Below are positions 50,115 to 57,577 of a DNA stretch of 64,000 bases, piece after piece. Below the pieces are notes generated by a model. It saw nothing but the letters and a program-made list of their open reading frames with translations, was not told the DNA's origin and did not search any database. Origin of the DNA: Armatimonadota bacterium (GTDB taxonomy: Bacteria > Armatimonadota > Hebobacteria > CAIYQO01); the NCBI GenBank assembly GCA_029553475.1, contig JAKPKV010000114.1, positions 124,001-188,000 of the forward strand. The letters run 5' to 3'. The translations under genes were made by a program, and so were the position numbers. The stretch's first letter is position 1. The number at the start of each line of letters is the position of its first letter.

Positions 50115-50845
50115 GCGCTGCCTCCCTGTGCCGGCCGCGCCTTCCGGCACCAGTAGCGCGCCAGCATGCCGTCAGGATACTCCGCCCGCTCGATGACGAA
50201 GCCCGCGCGGGTGAGCACGCCTTCCATGATCCAGTCACAGGTACTGAACTCTTCGCGGAAGGCCGTCGCCACCTCCTGGCCGAACTCCTCGCCGGCGTTC
50301 CGGGCGAACCGGGCCACTGTCTCCGCCATGAAGCGCGCGTAGTCGGGCGGCGGGAAGCTGTAGACGGTATCCATCAGGTAGCACAGGCCATCGTCCCGCA
50401 GCATCCCGGCGAGGCGCCGCAGGCCGACGAGTTTCCAGAAATCCGGCAGATGATGGAGTGCCGCCATGCTCACCAGCACATCGGCGGGCGGACCATCATG
50501 CGTATACGTCAGGAAACCGCCCTGGCGGAATGTCGCCCCGGTCACCCCGGCCGCGTCCGCTTTCCGCCGCGCGACGGCCAGCATCGCCGGCGAGACATCC
50601 ACGCCATAGGCGATCACCCCACGCCGGGCAGCCTGAATCGCCAGGTTGCCAGAACCACAGCCGACGTCGAGCAAGCTGTGCCCCGCGCGCACGCCCAGGG
50701 CATCCAGCAACCGGTCGGCCTCCGCCGCCAGGTCACCGCGGAAGCGTTGGTGCCGTGCGTCATACTCCTCGGCGACCTGCGGATCAGCGTAATCAACGCC
50801 GACGTGACGGCATTCATCATACTGCCAGGCTGGTATGCGATTCAT
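50111..50845 (-). CDS. SAM-dependent methyltransferase, first gene of the minus-strand array
   Basis: The 244-residue protein has 'VRAGHSLLDVGCGSGNLAIQ' near 52-71 (motif I), 'GVIAYGVDVSPAMLAVARRK' near 76-95 (motif II), 'FRQGGFLTYTHDGPPADVLV' near 103-122 and LAGMLRDDGLCYLMDTVYSF near 142-161. It has the general layout of UbiE-like small-molecule methyltransferases. ATG 50845 has GGAGGCAGCAGG upstream, directly after the U-tract of the intrinsic terminator at 50860-50898. Its expression should therefore depend on read-through of that terminator. Confidence 0.86.
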   Translation of the reverse strand: MNRIPAWQYDECRHVGVDYADPQVAEEYDARHQRFRGDLAAEADRLLDALGVRAGHSLLDVGCGSGNLAIQAARRGVIAYGVDVSPAMLAVARRKADAAGVTGATFRQGGFLTYTHDGPPADVLVSMAALHHLPDFWKLVGLRRLAGMLRDDGLCYLMDTVYSFPPPDYARFMAETVARFARNAGEEFGQEVATAFREEFSTCDWIMEGVLTRAGFVIERAEYPDGMLARYWCRKARPAQGGSA

Positions 50846-50859
50846 CCTGCTGCCTCCAG

Positions 50860-50898
50860 AAAAAACACCACCCCCTCCCGGCATCCGGGAAGGGGTGG
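50860..50898 (-). terminator. Intrinsic terminator (possible attenuator) in front of the array's first gene
   Basis: In minus-strand RNA a 14-base stem (50898-50885 with 50881-50868, one G-U pair) closes a 3-base loop. A UGUUUUUU tract follows at about 50867-50860. The first gene starts 15 bases later, and the predicted promoter is about 100 bases upstream. Confidence 0.85.
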
Positions 50899-50930
50899 AT
50901 TGAAAAGCGCGGCGGGCCCGGATGCGACGG

Positions 50931-50987
50931 TTATGTCTCCCAGGTACCAATGACGATATGGGTATTGGACCGCTGACAGGTATACAT
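50931..50987 (-). CDS. Possible 18-codon leader peptide
   Basis: Between the predicted promoter (51000-51028) and the terminator, an ATG at 50987 opens an 18-codon frame (MYTCQRSNTHIVIGTWET) ending TAA at 50931. The predicted transcript start is only about 6 bases upstream and no ribosome site is evident, so translation would be nearly leaderless. The position fits a leader ORF for attenuation, but a chance ORF is equally possible. Confidence 0.3.
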   Translation of the reverse strand: MYTCQRSNTHIVIGTWET

Positions 50988-50999
50988 GATGATACACTG

Positions 51000-51028
51000 A
51001 CAATACGCGGTTTCGCGGGCCTTGTCAA
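51000..51028 (-). promoter_or_regulatory. Consensus promoter of the minus-strand array
   Basis: Minus strand: perfect TTGACA (51028-51023), 17 bases, TATTGT (51005-51000). It points into the leader ORF, terminator and methyltransferase gene. Confidence 0.7.
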
Positions 51029-51040
51029 CCGCGCGGGGGG

Positions 51041-51907
51041 TCACTCCGCCGCCGGCATCCGCGAGTTTTGTCGGGCGACGGTGAGGGAGACGCGGCGGTA
51101 GAGGAGGGGGCCGATGCCGCGCAGGCGGCGGATGAGGACGGTGCTGGCGATCAGCGCGGCGGCGGTCCAGCCGAGCATGCCGCCGGCGGCGCTCCAGAGC
51201 TGCGCGCCGTCCATCGCCGCCGAGAGCGCTTCCACGTCGAGGAGGAGCAGCGGGCAGGTGCTGTAGAGGAACGACGAGCTGGCGAACCAGAACTGCGGCG
51301 AAAAAAGCGCCAGCAGCACGATGGCCACCGGCAGGCCGACGCAGGCCAGCAGCATGAAGCCGTAGGCCCAGACGATGGCGACGACGGTGCGCGCGAAGAG
51401 ACAGGAGGCGAGGAAGCCCAGCGCGGCATACAGCAGCCCGGTGGCGAGGATGACCGCGTAGCCGGCCAGCACCTCTGTCGGCGAGACATCGCCATACTGA
51501 AAGACCACGGCGACGATGGGCAGGCCGGCGAGGACCATCACCAGCATCTGCCCGATGGCGCCGAAAAATTTGCCGAAGACGAACGCGAAGGTGCTGAGCG
51601 GGGTGAGGAAGAGATGTTCCAGCGTTTTCGCCTCGCGCTCGCCGCTCACCGCGCCGGCCGCCAGTCCCGGGCTGATGAGCAGCACCCCCGCCATCTGCCC
51701 GATGAAGAAGATGTTCCACAGCGCGCGGCCGAAGTCCGGCCATTCCCGTGGGTCATCGCCCACGCCGCGCAGCGCCGCCGCCCCCAGCATCAGCGCCACC
51801 AGCACCAGGCCATAGGCGAACAGCACCAGGTAGCCGCGGCCCCCGCGCAACCGGCGGCGCAGCTCTTCCCAGAATACCGGACCATATACGGGCAAATACC
51901 AGGCCAT
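51041..51907 (-). CDS. ABC-2 type transporter permease, orphan
   Basis: The 288-residue protein has six predicted membrane helices (about 30-50, 75-100, 118-148, 156-188, 196-216 and 238-265). It begins 'MAWYLPVYGPVFWEELRRRL' and has SGEREAKTLEHLFLTPLSTF near 101-120, the cytoplasmic loop typical of ABC-2 permeases ('sGEre.kTle.Ll..Pls'). No ATPase gene is next to it, so it depends on a partner elsewhere, or the gene is a leftover. GAGGAGGGCGGG precedes ATG 51907. The much longer open frame upstream is not supported. Confidence 0.82.
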   Translation of the reverse strand: MAWYLPVYGPVFWEELRRRLRGGRGYLVLFAYGLVLVALMLGAAALRGVGDDPREWPDFGRALWNIFFIGQMAGVLLISPGLAAGAVSGEREAKTLEHLFLTPLSTFAFVFGKFFGAIGQMLVMVLAGLPIVAVVFQYGDVSPTEVLAGYAVILATGLLYAALGFLASCLFARTVVAIVWAYGFMLLACVGLPVAIVLLALFSPQFWFASSSFLYSTCPLLLLDVEALSAAMDGAQLWSAAGGMLGWTAAALIASTVLIRRLRGIGPLLYRRVSLTVARQNSRMPAAE

Positions 51908-51977
51908 CCCGCCCTCCTCTGGCGATGGGGGTAGGAAAAGACTTCGCCGGCGCGGGGAGAGATTCCTGCGGGGATCG

Positions 51978-52382
51978 TCATGGCGCGATGACTTCAAGAG
52001 TCGGGAAATATGTCGTGTACCGTGATGCATCACGGGTAAGCAAGGATAATCCTGTTGTGGCCGCATGTGCGCCGATAAAAAAATCCGGCAGTGTTGAGAG
52101 TCGAGTGCCGCCGAGTTGCCTGTAGCGTACAAAGGCTTTTCCGGCGAGGAATGCAGCGTCTAAAGACAACGGTAAACGGATAAACTCCGAAGCCGGCACG
52201 GCGTGTTCTACGTCCTCGATTGCGGTGAAGCTGATCGAGACTTCAGCATAGATGAGGGGATTGATATACAATGGACCATCATTGGCACACTGCGCCAGCA
52301 TGCGGGATGACCACGCTCCCCACACAGGGTCATCAGTGATGATATCGAGGAGGATGTTGCTGTCCACCAATGTGCCGCTCAC
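51978..52382 (-). CDS. PIN-domain toxin (VapC type)
   Basis: The 134-residue protein has VDSNILLDIITDDPVWGAWS at residues 6-25 with the first metal-binding Asp7, a central Glu in YAEVSISFTAIED near 44-56 and the C-terminal acidic pair around STLPDFFIGAHAATTGLSLL near 95-114, followed by LLTRDASRY. This is the order of metal ligands in PIN RNases, which cleave RNA when not held by an antitoxin. Its ATG overlaps the stop of the antitoxin gene by 4 bp, the classic toxin-antitoxin arrangement. Confidence 0.9.
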   Translation of the reverse strand: MSGTLVDSNILLDIITDDPVWGAWSSRMLAQCANDGPLYINPLIYAEVSISFTAIEDVEHAVPASEFIRLPLSLDAAFLAGKAFVRYRQLGGTRLSTLPDFFIGAHAATTGLSLLTRDASRYTTYFPTLEVIAP

Positions 52383-52609
52383 GCTTCACCGCGTGTTAAC
52401 GCCAAAATCTCATCAGTCGTCATCCGAACGGTTGCCTTTCCGCACATGCGCTCAACAATGCGTCTGCCGCGCAGATTCGCGCGCCGCAGCGGCACGATTT
52501 TCACCGCATTTCCATCAAGAACAAACTCGACTTCACTGCCTGGCTGAATATCGAGTTGCTCGCGGATCTCCATCGGAATGGTTACCTGGCCTTTTGTCGT
52601 AACCTTCAT
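52379..52609 (-). CDS. AbrB/MazE-type antitoxin (VapB)
   Basis: The 76-residue protein starts MKVTTKGQVTIPMEIREQLD and continues QPGSEVEFVLDGNAVKIVPL, the swapped-hairpin AbrB/MazE DNA-binding fold. The C-terminal part (about 48-76) would wrap the PIN toxin. GGGAGGCG precedes ATG 52609, which was preferred over the upstream ATG 52621 lying inside the ribosome site. It probably represses its own promoter (52799-52827) and is coupled to the toxin gene. Confidence 0.9.
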   Translation of the reverse strand: MKVTTKGQVTIPMEIREQLDIQPGSEVEFVLDGNAVKIVPLRRANLRGRRIVERMCGKATVRMTTDEILALTRGEA

Positions 52610-52625
52610 ATCGCCTCCCATTCTC

Positions 52626-52790
52626 AGAAACTGTCTTGAACGTGCTCGTCACCCTCTCGCGGGTCTGGCTCGCGCCTGGCGTCGTGGGATGTCCTGGCAT
52701 CCCGATGCTATCGGGACTCGCGGGAATCCGCCTCGCCAGCCACGACCCATCCTCAGCGATCTGGCGCCGATCACGTTCAAGACAGTTTCT
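52626..52790. repeat. 165-bp element bounded by 19-bp perfect inverted repeats
   Basis: AGAAACTGTCTTGAACGTG (52626-52644) is exactly inverted at 52772-52790. Between them lies an internal hairpin (TCCCGAT...ATCGGGA, about 52709-52726). No transposase fragment is present. The element fills the leader between the predicted vapBC promoter and the vapB ribosome site, so it is transcribed as a folded 5' leader. A miniature transposable element is a plausible origin. Confidence 0.8.
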
Positions 52791-52798
52791 TACCAGTA

Positions 52799-52827
52799 AG
52801 AATATTACCACGCTTCAACTCTGTCAA
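52799..52827 (-). promoter_or_regulatory. Predicted vapBC promoter
   Basis: Minus strand: perfect TTGACA (52827-52822), 17 bases, TATTCT (52804-52799). Transcription would begin at about 52792, at the edge of the inverted-repeat element. Confidence 0.6.
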
Positions 52828-53230
52828 TCCCATCGCTCCGATTGCCGCACACACCGGGTGCACGCAAAAACTGTGAGGCAGCACTGCTGCTTCCCGCTGC
52901 GGCGCTCCCCTCTCCCCCCGGCCCCGTCCCCTGAGCGGGGAGGGGGTCGGGGGGCATATGCGCCATCATAGCGTCAGCGCTCTTCTCGTGCTCCTGCTCA
53001 TACTCGTAACTCGAAAACATCAGTGGCGATGTGTGTTGACGATGACGTTCGCCGAGTACGAGCACGAATACGAGCACGAGCGCGAGGAAAGCGTCAGGTA
53101 TATCGTGACGCGTATGGGGCCGGGGGGAGAGGGGAGCGCCGGTCGAAAGGAAGCGCACAAGCTGTGCGGGCACCCCCACACCCCCTCTCAAGCAGGAATC
53201 CTCCCGCGCAACCCGAATTAACGCGGTGTG
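52828..53230. repeat. Gene-free region holding a 242-bp palindromic element
   Basis: Bases 52900-52925 and 53116-53141 are perfect 26-bp inverted repeats. Inside them, 52980-53014 and 53052-53088 form a second, imperfect inverted repeat made of repeated CGAGCACGA/TACGAG units. The whole element could fold into one long hairpin. No protein gene is evident; open frames through the repeats give low-complexity Glu-His-Tyr strings. The csaB start follows. Confidence 0.8.
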
Positions 53231-54337
53231 ATGTCAACCGTGCTGCTCTCCGGCTATTACGGCTATAACAACCTCGGCGACGAGGCGGTGCTCGGGGGGC
53301 TGCTCGCCGGGCTGCGCGCGGCGGCGCCGGCGGTGCGGCCGGTGGTGCTGTCGGGCGACGTGGCGGCCACCGAGCGGCTGCACGCGGTGGACGCCATCCC
53401 GCGCATGGGGCTGGGGGCGGTGCGGGCGGCGCTGCGCGAGGCGGACCTCTTCGTCAGCGGCGGCGGCAGTCTGCTGCAGGATGTCACCAGCCTGCGCTCG
53501 CCGTTGTATTATCTGGGGCTGCTCTGGCTGGCGCAGCGCGCCGGGGTGCCGACGATGGCGCTGGCGCAGGGCATGGGGCCGCTGCGCCACCCGCTCAACC
53601 GCCTGCTGGCGCGGCGCATCCTCAACCGCGCGCGCGCCATCACCGTGCGCGACGACGCGTCCGCGGCTTTTCTGGCGGGGCTGGGCGTGGACCGACCGCC
53701 CATCGAGGTGACCGCCGACCCGAGTTTTCTGCTGGAGCCGGACGAGTCCGACCGCCTGGCGCGGTGGTGGGAGAGCCGCCTCCCGGCGGGACGGCCGGTG
53801 ATCGGGGTGGCGCTGCGGCACTGGGACGCGGCGAATCCCGTCGCGCGCTTCCACGCCATCTCCGACGCGCTGGCGGCGCTGGCGGCGGCGACGGGCGCGC
53901 TGCTCCTCTTCATCCCCATGCAGTGCAACGCGGATATGCGGGTAGCGCTGGAAATCTCCGCCTGGACGCCCGCGGAAAACGTGGTGTGCGATCTGGAGCT
54001 GACCCCGCGCGAGATGCTGGCGCTCGTGGCCCGCTGCGCGATGATCGTCGCCATGCGCCTGCACAGCCTCATCTTCGCCGCCCAGCAGGGGATACCCGCC
54101 TTCGGCCTCGCCTATGACCCCAAGGTGCGCGATTTCGCCCTCGCCGCCGGCCTGCCCGCCCCCGCCCGCTGGGAAGAGCTGGAAGCCGCCGCGCTGACCG
54201 CCGCCCTTCAACAGGCCTGGGACGGGCGCGACGCGCGGCGCGCCGCCCTCGTCGCCGGCGCCGCCGCCCTGCGCGCGAAAGCCCAGCGCAATATTACCCG
54301 GGTGCTGGACGTGCTGGGCGAGCGGATTGGCGATTGA
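53231..54337 (+). CDS. csaB: Polysaccharide pyruvyltransferase (CsaB type)
   Basis: CsaB-type enzymes add pyruvate ketals to cell-wall polysaccharides, often to anchor S-layer proteins with SLH domains. The 368-residue protein begins MSTVLLSGYYGYNNLGDEAV, the family's GxxGxxNxGDea motif, has DLFVSGGGSLLQDVTSLRSP near 70-89 and 'AMIVAMRLHSLIFAAQQGIP' near 275-294 (the R-H-x-x motif near the C-terminus). The GT-B-like two-domain size is normal. ATG 53231 follows a weak ribosome site; GTG 53228 is possible. No SLH protein or partner glycosyltransferase is adjacent. Confidence 0.9.
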   Translation: MSTVLLSGYYGYNNLGDEAVLGGLLAGLRAAAPAVRPVVLSGDVAATERLHAVDAIPRMGLGAVRAALREADLFVSGGGSLLQDVTSLRSPLYYLGLLWLAQRAGVPTMALAQGMGPLRHPLNRLLARRILNRARAITVRDDASAAFLAGLGVDRPPIEVTADPSFLLEPDESDRLARWWESRLPAGRPVIGVALRHWDAANPVARFHAISDALAALAAATGALLLFIPMQCNADMRVALEISAWTPAENVVCDLELTPREMLALVARCAMIVAMRLHSLIFAAQQGIPAFGLAYDPKVRDFALAAGLPAPARWEELEAAALTAALQQAWDGRDARRAALVAGAAALRAKAQRNITRVLDVLGERIGD

Positions 54338-54346
54338 GCCGCCCGC

Positions 54347-56041
54347 CTACTGCCACTGTACCCCATCAATCAGCACGCTCTGGTGACCGGTGAGCTTGAT
54401 GACCAGCGTTGACATCGCCTTCAGGTCCTTCATGCCGTCGAGCGGGATCGTATACTGCGTCCAGGTGGCGGGGAAGATGCCGTCTTCCGGCACCAGGGTG
54501 ATGGGAGGGTACTTCCAGTAGTCGCGGTCCGCCGAGAGAAACGCGGTCACGGCGCCCGGGCGGCCATCGCCCTTCAGGTAGAGGGTGAGTGTTTTCGGCG
54601 CCGTCCAAAAGAGCGGCTCGATATTCATCAGGTGAACGGTGCCGTCGGCAAACGCGGTGATCTGCGCCGCGGCGTTGCCGGTGGCGCCCCCGGCGACAAA
54701 TCGCGCGTTGCCGACCGGGATATACAGATCGTCGTTGTCCTCGAAATCCAGCAGCATCTTGGGATAGACGGCAGTGGGGCGCGTGATGCCAAACGCCGCC
54801 GGTTCGAGATACATCGGGGTATTGGCGACCACCCCCGCGTCCGCCGTCTCGATTTGCGCCAGGATATACAGGGGGACGTCGGCAGCGTACATCGGGATGG
54901 AGAAGGCATACCGGCCCGGCCCGACCTTCCTGGCGGCGCGGCGATGCCAGACGCGCCCGGCCCAGTTGCCCGGTGTGCCATAGCTGTAAATCACGTCGGC
55001 GTATTGCGGCTGACCGGGGTAGTCGGTGGTGAAGGTATAGATCAGCTCGCCGTTGACGGCGGTCACGGTTCCATCGGTGACCTTCGCCAGCGGCTTCCCG
55101 CCAAACACCCACATCCCCTGCCACAACCAGATATGGCGGAACTCATTGCGGCCGGTCTCCAGGTGGCCGCGGTTGGGCGACACCGCCAGCCGCTTCGGGC
55201 ACCGCAGGTTCGCGTACAGCTCCATGAGCGCGTCGAACATGGAAAAGTAGTCACCCAGCGCCGAGCAGATGAACATCGGCGATGAGCCGTATTGGGCGTA
55301 GGCGGCCGGCCCATACATCTCATACTGCTTGCGCGTCAGGTAACCCGGCGTACCGCCGGACAGGCCATCAGGATTGGTATAGTAGCCGGCGCTGTGATAG
55401 GTGATGTAGCAGGCCGGCCGGTTCTCGATGGCGTGCAGCAGGTTGACCGCATACCCGGCGGTGGAGAAGCCGGACATCGTGATCTTGGACATGTCGGCTT
55501 CCGGGCGTGTTTCCAGATAATCTAAGGCGCGCGTCAGCGCCACCACGTAGTGATAGAACCAGCTCTGTTCCGGGTCATCGGTGAAAAACTGGTTGAAGGG
55601 CGGCCCGCCGACCGTCATCTTCTTCTGGGGATCCATGTTGCCGCACGGCGGGCAGACCGAAACGCCGACGAAGGTATTCTTCGCTTCCGCGATGGGCGTT
55701 GACGTGCCGACGTTGAGGGCGCCGATCGCCACCGGGCGCTTCCGCAAGCCCTTCTTATAGGTCATGACCATGTAGACGCGCACGCCGGGACGGCCGGTGT
55801 AGGTGATCTCTTCGATCACCACCCCGTCCTCTTCGCGCTTGCTGATGACCTCGGCATCGAGTGGCACGTCGTGGATGGCCTTCAGATCGAAGATGCCGAT
55901 CTTGCCATTCACCGGCTGCAGCGGCGGCGGACCCGCATAGCTGGCCGCCGGGGCCGCGTTCGCGCCCAGCGCGACGCCGAAGAACAGACACAACGACAGG
56001 ATGAGCGGCGTAGCAATCATCGCCCGGAATCGGTTTGGCAT
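54347..56041 (-). CDS. Secreted alpha/beta-hydrolase (esterase-like) with a C-terminal beta domain
   Basis: The 564-residue protein has a signal peptide (TPLILSLCLFFGVALGANAA). An alpha/beta-hydrolase core follows (about 45-330) with the nucleophile in ITMSGFSTAGYAVNLLHAIE (SGFSTAG near 195), 'VGVSVCPPCGNMD', a downstream 'SALGDYFSMFDALMELY' Asp region and a His in 'PNRGHLETGRNEF'. This resembles acetyl-xylan-esterase/cephalosporin-deacetylase-like proteins. The C-terminal 230 residues look like a carbohydrate-binding beta-sandwich ending 'SVLIDGVQWQ'. It would act outside the membrane. GGAGGCGCGC precedes ATG 56041. Confidence 0.7.
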   Translation of the reverse strand: MPNRFRAMIATPLILSLCLFFGVALGANAAPAASYAGPPPLQPVNGKIGIFDLKAIHDVPLDAEVISKREEDGVVIEEITYTGRPGVRVYMVMTYKKGLRKRPVAIGALNVGTSTPIAEAKNTFVGVSVCPPCGNMDPQKKMTVGGPPFNQFFTDDPEQSWFYHYVVALTRALDYLETRPEADMSKITMSGFSTAGYAVNLLHAIENRPACYITYHSAGYYTNPDGLSGGTPGYLTRKQYEMYGPAAYAQYGSSPMFICSALGDYFSMFDALMELYANLRCPKRLAVSPNRGHLETGRNEFRHIWLWQGMWVFGGKPLAKVTDGTVTAVNGELIYTFTTDYPGQPQYADVIYSYGTPGNWAGRVWHRRAARKVGPGRYAFSIPMYAADVPLYILAQIETADAGVVANTPMYLEPAAFGITRPTAVYPKMLLDFEDNDDLYIPVGNARFVAGGATGNAAAQITAFADGTVHLMNIEPLFWTAPKTLTLYLKGDGRPGAVTAFLSADRDYWKYPPITLVPEDGIFPATWTQYTIPLDGMKDLKAMSTLVIKLTGHQSVLIDGVQWQ

Positions 56042-56200
56042 GCGCGCCTCCGCGGATTAAACAGCATGGGGGTGCTGTGGCGAAAGTATAGCATACCGGA
56101 AGGATTATTGGTACACTGGAAGGCGGGGCGCCGGTGAACGCCGGCATGATGGGCGGGCGCCGCGCGCGCGTGACCCTGGTGAGGTGCGGAGTATGCGGAG

Positions 56201-57448
56201 ATGTCTGTAACCGAGGTGACCTACGATCTCATCGTTGCCGGCGGCGGCATGGCCGGCATCGGGGCGGCGCTGGCCGCCGCGCGCCGCGGGGCGACGACGT
56301 TGCTGATCGAGCGGCTGTCCCAGCTCGGTGGGCTGGCGACCGCCGGCGCGGTGGGCAATTTCAGCTACACCGGCGAGCCGGTCGGCCTGGGCCGCGTCTT
56401 CGAGGACGTCTGGGCGGGCTTGGCGGAGATGGAGGCCATCGGCGAGGAGTATGGCTGGAGAGTGGGCGACAACCCCACCTACGGCTGGGTGAATACCCAG
56501 TTCGACCACCAGGTGCTGCCGCTGGTGCTGCAGGAGCTGCTGGCGCGCGATGGCGTGACGGTGCTTTTTGCTACCGACGTGATCGGCGCGGAGATGGATG
56601 GCCGCGCGCTGACCGGCGTGCGCATCCAGAATCGCTCGTTCGCGCAGCGCGCCCGCGGGCGCCGATTCGTGGACGCCACCGGCGACGGCATCCTCGCCTG
56701 GCACGCCGGCGCCGAACTGCTGCCGGTGGAGGACGCCGGGCATCCCGACCCCATCCAGCCCAGCCTGATGGTGATGCTGCGCCGGGTGGAGGGCGCGCGC
56801 CCGCAGGCGGTGCCGCGCCGCTACTACCGCGACGCCGAGCCGCGCTACTCCATCTGGACGGAGCCGCGCGGGCGGGTGGCGCTGAAAATCTGGCTGCGCG
56901 AAGAGCCGGTGCATACCACCACCGGCGAGGCGTTCAGCGACGCGGAGGCGCTCTTCCGCGCGCGCATCCCGGAGGTGGTGCGGCACTTCCAGGAGCACCA
57001 TGACCCCCATTACGAGTTCGATTTCGCCGCCCCGATGCTCGGCCTGCGCGAGAGCCGGCGCGCCCGCGGCGAGGCGGTGCTCACCGCGGCGGATATCCGC
57101 GCCGGCCGTCACTTCCCCGACAGCGTGGCGCACGGCGTCTTTTCCATAGATACCCATCGCCTGCACGAGGTGGTGCCGCCCTACCAGATACCCTACGGCG
57201 CGCTGCTCGCCCGCGGGGTGGAGAACCTGCTCGTCGCCGGGCGCGGCTTCTCCGCCGACCGGCTGGCGCTGGCCTCCGCCCGCGTCATCCCCACCGGCTG
57301 CCTGATGGGCCAGGCGGCGGGCATCGCCGCCGCGCTGTCCACGCGTGACGGCGTGGCCCTGCGCGCCGTGGACCCGGCGGCGATCCGCGCGGCACTCCTC
57401 GCCGATGCCCTCCACGCCGACGCGCTGCGCGCGCGATTGCTGCCCTGA
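56201..57448 (+). CDS. FAD-dependent oxidoreductase
   Basis: The 415-residue protein begins with an FAD-binding Rossmann motif TYDLIVAGGGMAGIGAALAA (7-26), then LLIERLSQLGGLATAGAVGN near 35-54. The C-terminal segment LLVAGRGFSADRLALASARV, continuing to IPTGCLMGQAAGIAAAL (about 345-382), is the second FAD signature. This matches the 'FAD-dependent oxidoreductase' family common in carbohydrate-degrading bacteria, whose substrate is usually unknown. A ribosome site (GCGGAG) is within 10 bases. It is divergent from the esterase gene. Confidence 0.85.
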   Translation: MSVTEVTYDLIVAGGGMAGIGAALAAARRGATTLLIERLSQLGGLATAGAVGNFSYTGEPVGLGRVFEDVWAGLAEMEAIGEEYGWRVGDNPTYGWVNTQFDHQVLPLVLQELLARDGVTVLFATDVIGAEMDGRALTGVRIQNRSFAQRARGRRFVDATGDGILAWHAGAELLPVEDAGHPDPIQPSLMVMLRRVEGARPQAVPRRYYRDAEPRYSIWTEPRGRVALKIWLREEPVHTTTGEAFSDAEALFRARIPEVVRHFQEHHDPHYEFDFAAPMLGLRESRRARGEAVLTAADIRAGRHFPDSVAHGVFSIDTHRLHEVVPPYQIPYGALLARGVENLLVAGRGFSADRLALASARVIPTGCLMGQAAGIAAALSTRDGVALRAVDPAAIRAALLADALHADALRARLLP

Positions 57449-57577
57449 AGGCCGCGCCACCCCCCGCCCCGGCCCGCCCTTGCCCCTTCCTCCGCATTTC
57501 TGCTACGCTATCCCCATCATGCCACCCACCGCGGTCCCCAGTGACGGCACGCGTTTTCGCATCGGCGGGGCGACGCC

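Larger units (their letters stand above)
18979..50845. other. Accessory island of small-molecule-modifying enzymes
   Basis: About 40 short genes are packed on the minus strand, with one exception at 28643 (+). They frequently overlap by 4-20 bp and are visibly richer in A+T than the genes on both sides. Families seen: 14 GNAT loci, six SAM methyltransferases, two APH-like kinases, two nucleotidyltransferases, two GrpB proteins, P-loop kinases, NUDIX, ASCH, PurN, HAD, flavin reductase, radical SAM, M28 and a CHAT-like protein. Three members are clearly broken. No transposase, integrase, tRNA or attC-like site was recognised at or inside the borders. Boundaries are the ftsW promoter region on one side and the promoter/terminator leader at 50860-51028 on the other. 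Confidence 0.75.

Noticed and set aside
18979-50845. Integron cassette array
   Set aside because: The genes overlap or are spaced by only a few bases, leaving no room for attC sites of the usual 57-140 bases, and no integrase is visible.
18979-50845. Antibiotic biosynthetic gene cluster
   Set aside because: No polyketide synthase, NRPS, terpene cyclase or precursor peptide genes were seen. The enzymes are all single-domain modifiers.
50900-50990. T-box riboswitch in the array leader
   Set aside because: GGTACC-like bases occur, but the conserved AGGGUGGNACCGCG block and specifier stem are missing.
51041-52132. Upstream extension of the ABC permease to 52132
   Set aside because: The extra 75 residues overlap the PIN toxin gene, are not hydrophobic, and a good ribosome site precedes ATG 51907.
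52626-53141. CRISPR array
   Set aside because: The repeats are inverted rather than direct and there are no regularly spaced units or cas genes.
52980-53221. Small Glu/His/Tyr-rich protein encoded across the palindrome (plus strand, about 53000-53220)
   Set aside because: The residues simply translate the CGAGCACGA repeat units, and no ribosome site or conserved start is present.
54366-55124. Second minus-strand reading frame within the esterase gene
   Set aside because: It is a +1 shadow of the esterase frame; the esterase continues intact to its stop, so no frameshift is needed.
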